A DNA stretch of 64,000 nt, taken from the NCBI RefSeq assembly GCF_036324505.1, contig NC_086352.1:27856312-27920311 (forward strand), read 5' to 3'. How positions within the stretch are numbered: position 1 is the stretch's first letter; every line of letters starts with the position of its first letter. Positions 1 to 11,381 of this stretch are shown in pieces. Under the pieces are notes generated by a model. It saw only the letters and a list, made by a program, of their open reading frames with translations. It did not search any database and was not told where the DNA came from. The DNA comes from Eleginops maclovinus (lineage: Eukaryota; Chordata; Actinopteri; Perciformes; Eleginopidae). A program made the translations under genes and the position numbers.

Positions 1-154
1 GTCTCTTTAATTGGAGAAGTGGGAATACAAGAGGATTAGAGTGAGTCAGTGCGGTCCAGGGTTACTGTAAACTGATCAGGATCCATCTGCAAATTGTTCA
101 TTATACAAATTATTGATCAACAACTCTCCTGATCTTAGTTTTGCTTCTTCATAG

Positions 155-3100
155 ACAAACAAACTCTCTCTGGTGGAATGGGACTCGAGGGTTTTTCTCC
201 CGTGGTGGTGGTGGTGGTGGAGGTGGAGGTGCCTCTGAGGAGCAGCAGACCCTGGAGGATCTGGCCATGAACATCAGAGAAAAGCAGTACAAGAGGGTGG
301 TGGTGATGGCTGGAGCCGGGATCAGTACGCCGAGTGGCATCCCAGATTTCAGGTAAAACAATTAGTCAAACTTCCAGAATTGAGATAAACCTGTAAATAT
401 CAGGTGTATTCAGGAGATCGCCCCCTCACAGGTCTCCGGGCAGCGGTCTCTACGACAACCTGCAGCAGTATAACCTGCCTTACGCCGAGGCAATATTCGA
501 GATAGGCTTTTTTCATCAAAACCCAAACCCCTTCTTCGCCCTGGCCAAAGAGCTGTACCCAGGGAATTATCAGCCCAATCTGACCCATCACTTTGTACAG
601 CTGCTTCACAAGAAGGATCAGCTCCTCAGGATGTACACGCAGAACATTGACGGGCTGGAGCGACGTATGTCTTCATATTCTTTTGCTGTTTTTTTTGTTT
701 TTGATCAGATGAAGAAATTGCTACACATCATTTGTCATTCAAAGCCATGATGTTTGTTTAACTGTGTTTCAAGTGGCAGGGATTCCTCCCGAGATGTTGG
801 TGGAGGCTCACGGTACTTTTGCCACTGCCACCTGCACGGTCTGCCTGAGGAAATATAAAGGAGGAGAGCTCCGAGTGAGTGAAAACCCAAACAATACTTC
901 TACACATTTAGCTCTAATACTTGTTAGAATATTACAAATCAATTTCATGATTTTGTCCCCTGTTAGCCACAGTGAAAATTAAGCACATTCCCTCAAGTGA
1001 AAACTTTATATTAAATTAACTTTTGGAGGAAAACTGTGTTGGAAATTCTGTAGACACTGTTGATCATTTGTGCATGTATTTGTTTATTTACAATTCAACA
1101 AGTTTTTGATCCTATCTTGTCCAATAACTTAATACCATATCTTATCATAGATGTCCTTTCATGTCAGATAAGGTGTTGTTATTATGTTTGAAGATCAGTC
1201 TTGTTTTCTAAGTTTAAATGACAAACATTAGGTGTTTCCAAATCGTACAAATGTTTTAGTTGTATTATGATTTTAGATTGGTAATGTTATTAATATCCAC
1301 TATCGATCTTGTTTCCATGTTTCAGTCAGATGTGATGTCAGGTGTCGTGCCGAAGTGCCCCTCCTGTAAAGGCGTGGTAAAGCCCGACATTGTGTTTTTC
1401 GGGGAGGAGCTTCCATATCACTTCTTCAAGTATCTCACAGACTTCCCACTGGCAGACCTTTTGATCGTCATGGGAACATCACTGGAGGTGAGTGCCACAG
1501 GCTTTAAACTACATGTTGCTCCTGTAATCTGAAATGTTTACAGTAGTATCAAGATGTTAAAGGGACAGGGATGAGGGACAGGTTTAACACTGGAGAAAAA
1601 AGAGGAAAAGTGATGTTTGTACTACATCCAAAATCATCAGGAAACAACAACCTTTGCATTCACAATATGTAAAACAATGTTTTATCAAAGAATAAGTGCC
1701 AATTTTGAAACTTTAAACATTTTTATATTATAAGAAAGAAGCGGGTGTTTTGTTTATTGTCAAATATCATCACCACTACAGTATCTTTATTTGTATGGCA
1801 CCTTACAAGTCCTCATGATTTAAAGCTGCTGTTTGACTCTGCAGGTGGAGCCCTTTGCCAGTCTGGCAGGAGCAGTGCGCCCCTCTGTGCCCCGTCTGCT
1901 CATCAACAGGGACCTGGTGGGTCCGTTCGCCTGGCGTCGCCGGCCTCATGATGTGGCGCAGCTGGGCGACGTGGTCAGCGGTGTGCAAGCCCTGGTGCAG
2001 GCCCTCGGCTGGACTCAGGAGCTGGATGCTCTGATGGCTGCTGCTGCTGCGAAAGTGAGTTATTTAGGGATTTTTTTGCTTACAAGCTCACATGTACATG
2101 AAACTTTTTTTGTCCCATGGGTTTTTGGGGTGATAACCTTTTCTGAGGCTCTATATTTAGGTCAATGAATGTTTAATGAAATAGCAATTAAAGTTGAGGC
2201 CTTTAAATGAACAAAAACAATAAGCTGAATAAGTTAAGTGACACATCTTTTTGTGACCCCTTTCACAGTACACATGATCATTTCCTTTAATATACAGTGG
2301 GGCAAAAAAGTATTTAGTCAGCCACCAATTGTGCAAGTTCTCCCATTTAAAAAGATGAGAGAGGCCTGTAATTTTCATCATAGGTATACCTCAACTATGA
2401 GAGACAGAATGAGAAAAAAAAATCCAGGAAATCACATTGTAGGATTTTAATGAATTAATTTTCAAATGATTGTGGAAAATAAGTATTTGTTCAATAACAA
2501 AGTTCATCTCAATACTTTGTTATATACCCTTTGTTGGCAATGACAGAGGTCAAACGTTTTCTGTAAGTCTTCACAAGGTTTTCACACACTGTTGCTGGTA
2601 TTTTGGCCCATTCCTCCATGCAGATCTCCTCTAAAGCAGTGATGTTATGGGGCTGTCGCTGGGCAACACGGACTTTCAACTCCCTCCAAAGATTTTCTAT
2701 GGGGTTGAGATCTGGAGACTGGCTAGGCCACTCCAGGACCTTGAAATGCTTCTTACGAAGCCACTCCTTCGTTGCCCTGGCGGTGTGTTTGGGATCATGG
2801 TCATGCTGAAAGACCCAGCCACGCTTCATCTTCAGTGCCCTTGCTGATGGAAGGAGGTTTTCACTCAAAATCTCACGATACATGGCCCCATTCATTCTTT
2901 CCTTTACACGGATCAGTCGTCCTGGTCCCTTTGCAGAAAAACAGCCCCAAAGCATGATGTTTCCACCCCCATGCTTCACAGTAGGTATGGTGTTCTTTGG
3001 AGGCAACTCTGCATTCTTTCTCTTCCAAACACGACGAGTTGAGTTTTTACCAAAAAGTTCTATTTTGGTTTCATCTGACCATATGACATTCTCCCAATCC

Positions 3101-4167
3101 TCTTCTGGATCATCCAAATGCCCTCTAGCAAACTTCAGACGGGCCTGGACATGTACTGGCTTAAGCAGGGGGACACGTGTGGAACTGCAGGATTTAAGTC
3201 CCTGGCGGCGTAGTGTGTTACTGATGGTAGCCTCTGTTACTTTGGTCCCAGCTCTCTGCAGGTCATTCACTAGGTCCCCCCGTGTGGTTCTGGGATTTTT
3301 GCTCACCGTTCTTGTGATCATTTTGACCCCACGGGGTGAGATCTTGCGTGGAGCCCCAGATGGAGGGAGATTAGCAGTGGTCTTGTATGTCTTCCATTTT
3401 CTAATAATTGCTCCCACAGTTGATTTCTTCACACCAAGCTGCTTACCTATTGCAGATTCAGTTTTCCCAGCCTGGTGCAGGTCTACAATTTTGTCTCTGG
3501 TCTCCTTTGACAGCTCTTTGGTCTTGGCCATAGTGGAGTTTGGAGTATGACTGTTTGAGGTTGTGGACAGGTGTCTTTTATACTGATAACGAGTTCAAAA
3601 AGGTGCCATTAATACAGGTAACGAGTGGAGGACAGAGGAGCCTCTTAAAGAAGAAGTTACAGGTCTGTGAGAGCCAGAAATCTTGCTTGTTTGTAGGTGA
3701 CCAAATACTTATTTTACCGAGGAATTTACCAATTAATTCATTAAAAATCCTACAATGTGATTTCCTGGATTTGTTTTTCTCATCCTGTCTCTCATAGTTG
3801 AAGTGTACCTATGATAAAAATGACAGGCCTCTCTCATCTTTTTAAATGGGAGAACTTGCACAATTGGTGGCTGACTAAATACTTTTTTGCCCCACTGTAC
3901 ATATCAATAGTTAATATATCACTCACTACTAGCTTTTTACTATCCTAGAGCTAAGTGTACATTACCTGTCTTTATCAACCTTTAGTGTTTTTGGCCATAC
4001 ATCTAAATAAAAACACAGATAGTGTAAGTTTGAGCAAAGCAAACCAGATATTGGTAAAATTCTTGCAGTAATACACGAGTGATAACTTGCACATTTTCAA
4101 ACAGGAGCCACTTTGATGTAATTGTGTGTACTTTCATCTGCAGATTGCAACAAAGACAGAAGAGTGA
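155..4167 (+). CDS. sirt3: sirt3, NAD-dependent protein deacetylase sirtuin-3 (5' partial)
   Basis: This gene encodes a class I sirtuin that removes acetyl groups from lysines of mitochondrial enzymes using NAD+. Six exons are seen: 155-352, 432-664, 774-874, 1326-1487, 1845-2054 and 4144-4167. Phases join exactly and give 308 residues plus a TGA stop. Visible motifs in order are the NAD-binding GAGIS...[14 protein letters not shown], the catalytic His in VEAHGTF, two zinc-binding Cys pairs (TCTVC and KCPSC), [17 protein letters not shown] and [11 protein letters not shown]. The order and wording match SIRT3 more closely than SIRT2. No ATG opens the first exon. A pyrimidine-rich tract ending in AG at 153-154 marks it as an internal exon, so the start codon and presequence lie left of the window. 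Codons 202-230 encode a polyglycine run. Intron 5 (2055-4143) holds a complete Tc1 element in antisense orientation. Possible poly(A) signals (AATAAA) are at 4238 and 5165. Drd4 follows tail to tail. Confidence 0.95.
202..230 (+). repeat. GGT/GGA triplet repeat encoding polyglycine in sirt3
   Basis: About nine consecutive glycine codons, mostly GGT with GGA interruptions, lie between the N-terminal leader part and the start of the sirtuin catalytic domain. The tract is in frame and in the linker, where variation in length would be tolerated. Confidence 0.85.
2295..3897 (-). mobile_element. Complete Tc1-type DNA transposon, copy 1, in sirt3 intron 5
   Basis: This is a 1603-bp element bounded by inverted termini that start CAGTGGGGCAAAAAAG and flanked on both sides by TA, the Tc1/mariner target duplication (2293-2294 and 3898-3899). 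The inverted repeats run about 165-200 bp. An inner motif (around AATAAGTATTTG, near 2480 and 3705) repeats the outer AAGTATTTAGTC element, which suggests an IR/DR arrangement. The element contains one uninterrupted transposase gene on the minus strand, antisense to sirt3. It is the best preserved of three related copies in the window (others at 36406-38007 and about 56771-57997). Confidence 0.95.
2509..3531 (-). CDS. Tc1-like transposase, intact 340 residues
   Basis: The protein would bind the element's terminal repeats and catalyse cut-and-paste transposition into TA sites in the nucleus. Residues 1-55 form the first helix-turn-helix of a paired-like DNA-binding region ([13 protein letters not shown] onward). 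A second helix-turn-helix lies at about residues 70-112 ([20 protein letters not shown]). The catalytic DDE triad is complete: Asp in [11 protein letters not shown], Asp in [11 protein letters not shown] and Glu in [15 protein letters not shown]. The glycine-rich [17 protein letters not shown] box is present. Length matches the usual 340 residues of the family, and the frame has no stop or shift. Differences from the other two copies (for example Pro for Arg after TTANLP and Pro for His in NAELPPK) are probably mutations in this copy, so an open frame does not prove activity. Confidence 0.95.
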   Translation of the reverse strand: MAKTKELSKETRDKIVDLHQAGKTESAIGKQLGVKKSTVGAIIRKWKTYKTTANLPPSGAPRKISPRGVKMITRTVSKNPRTTRGDLVNDLQRAGTKVTEATISNTLRRQGLKSCSSTRVPLLKPVHVQARLKFARGHLDDPEEDWENVIWSDETKIELFGKNSTRRVWKRKNAELPPKNTIPTVKHGGGNIMLWGCFSAKGPGRLIRVKERMNGAMYREILSENLLPSARALKMKRGWVFQHDHDPKHTARATKEWLRKKHFKVLEWPSQSPDLNPIENLWRELKVRVAQRQPHNITALEEICMEEWAKIPATVCENLVKTYRKRLTSVIANKGYITKY

Positions 4168-5425
4168 CGATTTCACCGCATCAAGCTGGAGGTTTGACTT
4201 TTTCCACTTACTGTAACGTAAACACCAACACTGCAGGAATAAACCCAGACTTTTTCTTACTGGGCCTCATGTGGTAATACTTGTCTGATGTTTGGTTATA
4301 TGAATGGAAACTCACAGACTGGCCAATAAGGAACTGCTACAATGGAAATGCAGAAATATCTCTCAGTTATTTTATATAAACAGAACACAGGTAAGTGACA
4401 CACAGTTATGATCAAACTGGGGAAAAATCAAACTAGGTGTTTATGTGCAATAGAGTATACTGTACAGCTGATCTACCATGTTGCGTTAACTGTAAGGAAA
4501 ATGTGCAGTATTATTAATATTTAACTTGTCAAACCTTTAAGAAAGAAACAAGACATTTGTTGAGTAGGAAACAAACCTTGTTAATGGCTGTTGTTTGAAT
4601 GAGGTTAATTAATCCAATTGGAATCACTTAAAATTGCTGAATTAGTCAAATTATAATAAAATATATTTGTTGAAATGGAATAGAGAAAAACTTCAGAGGA
4701 CTTAATTTCATGCTGAATGTCTGCAGTGCTGCATAATGCAGGGATATACTTTTTTAAAAACACCTTACAAAGTTTCAATTTAGTTTAAAGTATCAGTAGT
4801 TTCCTATGAAAGCTGGTCATAGTTTAATCAAACATCTTTTGGGACCATTAGCAGAGGAATAACTCACATTTGGTAATAATGCGTTTTTAATGGATTTTGG
4901 GCAAGAATGGAGCTCTATAGCGCAGAGATAGAAGGTCAATTTTGGTCTTTTGATGGGATTTGATAGTATTTACACCTGCAGAGGGAGCCACAGGACTGCC
5001 TTTAGTGTGACAAAGAACCCTGTTTCAATTTTAATTCAAGTGGTATTCATAATACCGATAAAGGGGAGGATATTGTATTTGTCTGTGAAACAATACAGAG
5101 TAACGTTCTCGTATGATTTACAATATCTTCGTTAAACTGAAACAGGGCAACAAATGTCTGTGGAAATAAAACCTTTCATTTGTAAATGACCAAGTTATGT
5201 TAGCATATTTTGACATTTTCCTCTCACTGTACACACTGCATATATGTACTGCATACTACGAAATCTTCATTTATGCATTAATTTAAAAAAGTCATACAAA
5301 GAAATAAAGGCTACAGTGTCTTCCTGTTCAACAACCTGGTTGCTTATGATTGCACATTGATAACTTACAAAGTGTATATTAGCCACGACTTTTCAAAAGT
5401 TTAGATCGAATCGTGTAAATCTAAT
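4168..5425. other. sirt3 3' flank, no gene recognised
   Basis: AT-rich sequence following the sirt3 stop codon. It probably contains the sirt3 3' UTR: AATAAA hexamers are present at 4238, 5165 and near 5302, but which is used cannot be told from sequence. Frames in this stretch are short and lack recognisable domains. Confidence 0.5.
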
Positions 5426-5429
5426 TTAA

Positions 5430-5863
5430 AGGTCCCTATTATGCTTTTTAAGGTTTTCCCTGTCCTGTAGTGTGTTGTATAGGTTTTTGTGCATGTAAAT
5501 GGTCTGTAGAGACCTTAATACCGAAGTCCATGCCTGAGGGAGTTTCTCTTTTGTTTACATCCTTAACAAAGTAACAACACTATGTGAGACTCGCGTTTCT
5601 ATTGGCTAGTGATCCAACACATCGTACCTGATAGGCTAACGGCCAAGACATCTCTAAGTGGTTGACCAATCACAACAGAGCCGGCCAGCTAACCAATCAG
5701 AGCAGACTGGGCTCTGGTTTCAGACAGAGGGTGAAAAGAGCTGTGCAGCACAGGCAGTATGAGAAAGATAAAGAGATTTCTGAACAATAAAGCATGGAGA
5801 CATGTCCCAGTAGAGACACAAAATACAATTGTGAAATCTGAAAATGATCAAGAGGGCCCTTTT
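5430..5863 (+). mobile_element. MITE family A, copy 1
   Basis: A non-coding repeat of about 430 bp beginning next to a TTAA (5426-5429) with AGGTCCCTATTATGC and ending near GAGGGCCCTTTT, so its ends are roughly inverted. The interior, including the CCAATCACAACAGAG region and the AAAGCATGGAGACATGTC region, recurs at 13282, 32485, 35490 and 46839. It contains several CCAAT or ATTGG boxes. No coding capacity is seen, so it is interpreted as a miniature inverted-repeat element. Confidence 0.7.
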
Positions 5864-6163
5864 AGTAAATCACAAAAGCTACTTGTTGCTTATAATTCAC
5901 ATGCTAAAATTGGTGATCCACAGCATACAGTTTGTGTCTTCTATCACTAAAGATTAGGTGGAGAAGTTGAATCCAGACAGCCTGATGTGTGAGTCAATAG
6001 ACAAATGACAGATTGGCTGGATGTTTCATTTACAAAGACAAAACTACAATGCTCTGATCATAAACCTTACTATGATATTGTTACCTAGGTGCCTCATATA
6101 TCATGTACAGATTATATCCCAAATATGATTAAAGCCTGGATAATAAATAAAGTCTATGTATAG

Positions 6164-6868
6164 TGTTACGTCCCCACTAAATTCTAGGGGACCTGGAGAC
6201 AGTAACACACGACAACCAATTAATGAGCAAGTCAGATTAAATGTAGACAGACAATGTTTATTTCTAATCACTAAAGAATGAACAACAAATGTTCTTCAGG
6301 TGAGGAGGAGGAGGAGGAGGAGACAAGGGAGATTGTGCCAAATAAAAGAAATAAATATAACAAAAACCAGGCCTATCTCTACATCTCTCTTCTGAAACAA
6401 ACTCAACCAAAAACCCTCACTTCCTGAACTACTAATAAGTGGACAAAGCAAAATACAGGAGTGGCAACAATCCGCTAACCTAGTGTGTCTAACATATGTT
6501 ATCTACGTGATGAGATGTAAAGGGTACCCCAAACTTACCTAACTCCTCCACCTCCCACCACACACACACAGTCACAACATATAGCACAGGATACACAATT
6601 GTCACAATGCTTTAACACGCAGTCAAATTGAGGCTCTCCAGTCAGCAGCAGGCCCAGCAGTGAGACCCGAGAAGGCTTCCTGGTTGTCTCCTTTACGGCT
6701 GGTCCTGGGTGCTGATTGGTCAGCTGAGGGTGAGAGGAGCCAATAAGTCATCAGTCAGAGATGCCCAGGCAGGTACTGATCAGCTGCTGATTAGCTGTAG
6801 CGAATGACAGGGAGTAAGAAAAGAACAGGAGGCAAGAAACAAAAGTACAGCCTGCCCGGCACGTAACA
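6164..6868 (-). mobile_element. Solo LTR, probably Gypsy-like, minus orientation
   Basis: A 705-bp unit with perfect 8-bp inverted ends (TGTTACGT and ACGTAACA, giving TG...CA) flanked by a 4-bp direct duplication ATAG at 6160-6163 and 6869-6872. Read on the minus strand it has an AATAAA followed by about 90 bp to the end, as expected for the R/U5 part of an LTR. No internal retroelement coding region is present, so it is most simply a solo LTR left by recombination. A GAG/GGA triplet run lies at 6302-6322. A DNA transposon with short ends cannot be excluded. Confidence 0.7.
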
Positions 6869-6872
6869 ATAG

Positions 6873-9028
6873 CATATTTCCATCAACTTTTCCCAAGATG
6901 TCTCACGCCAAGTGACTAAGTGTGATGTAAATTAAATGTGAGTCATTCCAGTTGAGAAAAAAGGCGCTCACTCTTCTTCGCTCACCTCCTGTTCTTCAGG
7001 GTTCTGTAGTCATGCAGACTTTAACAGATTGGATCAAACTCCGCACCTGCTTCAGTTTTTTTCAAGAAAATGTTCAGACCTCGCTCCAATTTTCACCTCT
7101 TCCCCTCACCGCTGCTGCTTCTGCTTCTGACGTCCATGATAAGAAAAAGTCTATTTTATCACTGCATGATATCATCGTCTGCAAGGGAACTTTTCCCTTT
7201 CATGTAGGTATCTGTGTTCTTCTTGAAGGGACTCGAGTACTAAAGTGAATCTCTTCCCACTGCTTTACTTTCGTTTATTTTTGCCCCAGTTTTGAATGTA
7301 GTCTTTGGATTACTGACATGTTAATATCTGTATATTTCACTGTTTCTTTATTTAGTTTCCTCGTTTTATGCTTTTAAATGTGCCTCCTGTTGGAATTGGG
7401 TTGATCATGGGATCCACTGGTCAAAGCAGTAATCAAATTTCAAAGAGACATTAAATGTTAAGGTACAAAAAACTACTTTGAAGAGACACAAAAAGACTAC
7501 AAATACATGAAAAGCGATCAGAAAGAGATGTAAAATAACAAAGACACACAACACCATCAGAATCAGATGCAAAAGAACCATAAATTGAACCCAAAATGTC
7601 TAAAAAGTGAGGCAAAGTGACCAGAATGCGAACCAAAATGTGTAGAAAGAAACCCAAAACGTCTAAAAAGAGTCACAAAATGACCAGAATGAGACATAAA
7701 ACCACTACAAACGATGCTGCCACATCATTCTTTGTGTACAGTATGGAGTATTGTTGGGGCCCTTTCATACGCTTGTGTCCGGTGGCTTATTGTCTCACAG
7801 TCCGTTCATTCGATAAATGGAGTTTTAAAAATGGCATCGGAATGTTTGCTCAGCGTGATGCAGTCTGGCACACGAAGTTATCTCAGATAAAAAGACAAGA
7901 TAGTTTGACAACGTCGACCTCAAACAGAGCTGATGACATGACAGTCGAAGGCCACTGGAACATTTATAAAGATGACACTGTTTATTAGAAAGGTTTCCAC
8001 ATAAAACGTGGATATGGCATACAATAGGCACAGTCAGCAACCAAACATACATACTGTGGTGACAGGCAGCAATGGCTTCAATTTAAGCCAGCCTGCCACA
8101 GGGGACATTTTCCATTTCAAAACATAGAGCCACTTTTTTACAAAACTTGACACAAGGATATAACGAATCTAACGTGCAGTGTTATGAAGACACAATCTGG
8201 AAATGCTTCACCTAATATTAGTTTGTATATTATAGCAACTTAAACATTGAATTCATTATCATGTAAACATTTTTGAAAGCAAACTATGTGATAATCATCA
8301 TCACTAAGTAAACAAATAAAATGATTTTGTCTACTGTGTAGCTGATTTTACACATATACTGTAATATTATGTATTTAAGTAGCAAAAATGACATGTTGAG
8401 AATGAAATTAGATGACTCAAAATTGGGCATTAGTGCCACCATGACAACAAATATTTTGTACCGCTTTCTTGATAACTGTGTTTACCAAAATCCTTCCCAC
8501 AACACACAGTATATTTGAAGTTACAAGGACATATATTTTTCGTAATTACTACATAGCAAGATAGATTTTGTTGGAACAATGTGTTTTGTAGTAAACATAA
8601 GTGTTATGCTATTCAAATGTTTTACTGGTTTTTATGTAGCAATGATAAAAGCTCTTAAAAGGACAGAAGGCTGCATCATGTCTGCCAACTCTGTGGCAAG
8701 ATGTTGGATATTGAATGAATGGAGGCAAATCCAAACAATTTCATATGTGGCATTAATAATGAACAATAACCTGATTTAGTATTTCTTCTTTTTTGTTTCG
8801 GTGGCAGGAATGAACTGCCATAGTAAAAGAATTAGTGGGCAGATAAACTATCCTTTTTGCTAAGTGCAGTTGACGCATACTGTAGCCTCAGCCTCTGTGC
8901 TGATGGGTGTAACTGGAGGTTTACTGAAAAGGAGTTTAAATATAAAACAAGGAGATATAATCACCTCATGAGCTCCTCAGAAGAGTTTCTCTTCTGTTAT
9001 GACAGACTAAAAAATCATTATTTGAACT
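6873..9028. other. Intergenic, no gene recognised
   Basis: AT-rich DNA between the solo LTR and the large MITE. Apart from the degenerate tandem repeat at 7440-7720 I see no recognisable gene. Short frames (for example 6952-7248 and 7617-7988) have no domain, no good splice context and repeat-derived composition. Confidence 0.5.
7440..7720. repeat. Degenerate purine-rich tandem repeat
   Basis: Irregular reiteration of variants of AAAATGTCTAAAAAGAGTCACAAAATGACCAGAATGAGAC-type units, broken here into short words such as CCAAAATGT, TCTAAAAAG and GACCAGAATG. The unit length drifts. A similar array in the complementary base composition lies at 21420-21840 inside drd4. Confidence 0.6.
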
Positions 9029-9032
9029 TTAA

Positions 9033-9734
9033 AGGTCTCATATTAAGCTATATTTGAACAATATATTGTAGGGCAACATCTATACAATGCATACATATGT
9101 GAAGTGTTTTGCACAAGATACCAAACAGGTATACAACACCCACTGTAGCATGCCCCATCCCCCTCTATTTCAGCCCTGTTCCAAAAGTGCTGAGTCTGTG
9201 ACTGTCACTTTAAATTTGACCTGCTGCTGGCCACGCCCCTTTGGAGCGCCATGCATGATCTGTCTCTGAAGAGAGAAGTTTCTAACTAAACCCCATATTA
9301 TGCTCCAAACCACATCCAGCATTATTTCTGAAACACTTCTCAGTGTTTGCCACTAGAACAGAGACTTTATATGTATTATATAAACAACAACTCGAAGTCC
9401 CTCCTGCAGACATCCTGCACAGACACACAGACACAGAGTTGCTGCGGAGGGGATTCAGCTCGCAACTGTATATTGCGGACGATAGGTTGAAACGTGTAAC
9501 GTGGGGGGGACGTTGCCAGGAGTTCAATGTAAAGCCAGCCCACATTTCCGATATGACGTCATATCGGCAGCAAATCCGGAACAGCTTGTTTGTACCCCGT
9601 TCTTAGAGATGTGGGTAAGGAGGTAAAGAGAGAGGGTTGTATTTTCTGACACTTTGTGAGTCTCCTTACACACCCGGGACACATATTTATGTATAAAAGA
9701 CAGCAAAAAGTGCATTTTGCATTATAGGGGACCT
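9033..9734 (+). mobile_element. MITE family B, copy 1 (TTAA-flanked, about 700 bp)
   Basis: A non-coding element with inverted ends (AGGTCTCATATTAAGC at the left and the complement of AGGTCCCCTATAATGC at the right) lying exactly between two TTAA tetranucleotides, 9029-9032 and 9735-9738. Its interior is strongly similar over its whole length to 63346-64000, and in part to 43769-44222 and, inverted, to 39498-39873. Shared words include TTTCAGCCCTGT, GGCCACGCCCCTTT and ACACTTCTCAGTGTTT. The TTAA flanks suggest a piggyBac-type target preference, which is an inference. Confidence 0.8.
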
Positions 9735-9738
9735 TTAA

Positions 9739-11381
9739 GGCATGATGCTACTTAATCTTGTATGAATGATTCATTTCATCAGAACACAGTGTTGAAATTA
9801 CTCGAAAAAGTCAAGGTGAGCGCTCGGGTTCAAACTGTGCCATGTACCATATTATAAACCATTTGACTGATTCAACACTCATAGACGGAGTCAGTGATCC
9901 AAGACAGGGAAGTGTCAGTTGTCTGGATGAAGCTGATCTTTTAAGTCCTGCTCCTCTGAAGGGGAAACTCCACATTTATCCTCTCGTATCTCCTAAAGTC
10001 CCACTTCAGATTCCTGGCTTTCAATGAAGCGTAGTGTTAGCACTTTTCTTTGACCAGCTTTCTGCTGGTTGTACCATTGGTGATTTTGGGTGTTTCCCCA
10101 AAAATATTGTCTCCTCTCCAGACTTTTGACAGTACCATGAATACTGATGTCAATTTTGAGTTCATAAACAGAACATTTGAAGAATTCCTCTTTTTCTCTT
10201 TCTTGCCAAGACCTGGATAAGACAATTGATACCACTGTCCAACAGCCAGGAGATTGTTGGCTTGGCTATGCATAAAGATTTGAAACTAGGAAACTGCTAG
10301 CCTGGAGTCTTCACTAGTTTCTACTAAGTTACTACCTCAGCCAAAGATGTAGTCCATGGTTTATGTTTTATTACATGTTAAGCTTGAATTGATTTTGATG
10401 TTTTCATTTTCTTCTGTGCTTGGAACTGTTTGGATCACACAAGTGAAAACATTCCTAGACAGGCTCGGCAGGAATGAAATTGTAAGTATATACAGTAAGA
10501 TACTGATGAAATCACTGTTGAAATACAGGGTTTTAACGGGATGAATATGCAAAGAATAGTAGAAGAATGCTGTGCAGCGTTCAAATGTTCATTAAGACTC
10601 CGGATGAGAATGTTTTCCCCTCTGTTGAACTACACATTTGTTTGTTGTCATATGAGTAACCTGTAGATCAAATGAAAGATTTAACATGTTGGGCTTCAGA
10701 GGTGTTGGTAAGCAACTTAGACGATCTGTTTGATTTATTTTCTGCCTTTGTGCCAAGATAGGCCAAACAGCTGCTTACTGTAGCTTACATTATGAGTACA
10801 GACATGTGAGAGATATGGGTCTTCTCATCCATCTCACCAAGAAATCATTTCCCCAAGGGTTTATAATGGAGTAAAAATCAATGGCCGTTCTTAAAGGATT
10901 TTTGCTTGTGTAGCTGCTTTTAGCTGGTCTGTTGAAGCTTATGTGGGCTCCTGGGGACAGTTTTCAGCCTGAGTTGATCCCTTCAGGCAGACCAAGCTCT
11001 GTACAAATCCCATGTAGTTAACTGGAGGTGGCAGACCATAACTTTATCCAAGGCTGATATACGATGAAGAAGTGCTATAACGGACATACTAGAAATGGTT
11101 ATTAGCTCCCCTCAGACAAATTTCGCTTCAAATGTTTTTCTTCAGCCCAAAGTCATCATTTAGTTTTGGCAGTAATCCTAGAGGATCACGAAAGTACATC
11201 ACCAAATGATAAAATGGAACCAGAAATGTAATAAACATAATTAGAAACGGTGTTAAAGTGTTTTTTTAAACTGTCGACCTCATGGACAATCCATGTCCAG
11301 CTGGAAGCCCAGTAATGAGTTGACAGGCCAAACTGTTAGCCTCACCCTTTCTAATCCCTTATCACCTCCCAGTTCTTTCCT
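9739..11381. other. Intergenic between repeats and drd4 3' end
   Basis: No gene recognised. The right part probably contains the drd4 3' UTR on the minus strand. A minus-strand AATAAA (TTTATT on plus at about 10734) is a candidate poly(A) signal, about 650 bp past the stop codon. Frames of 60-80 codons here show no domain. Confidence 0.45.

Noticed and set aside
141..154. A start codon for sirt3 at 141
   Set aside because: The codon is TTG, not ATG, and the sequence is a pyrimidine tract ending in an acceptor AG at 153-154, so the exon is internal.
2882..3550. 222-codon plus-strand frame (also 36992-37426 and 56982-57650)
   Set aside because: Antisense shadow of the Tc1 transposase gene, with no recognised domain.
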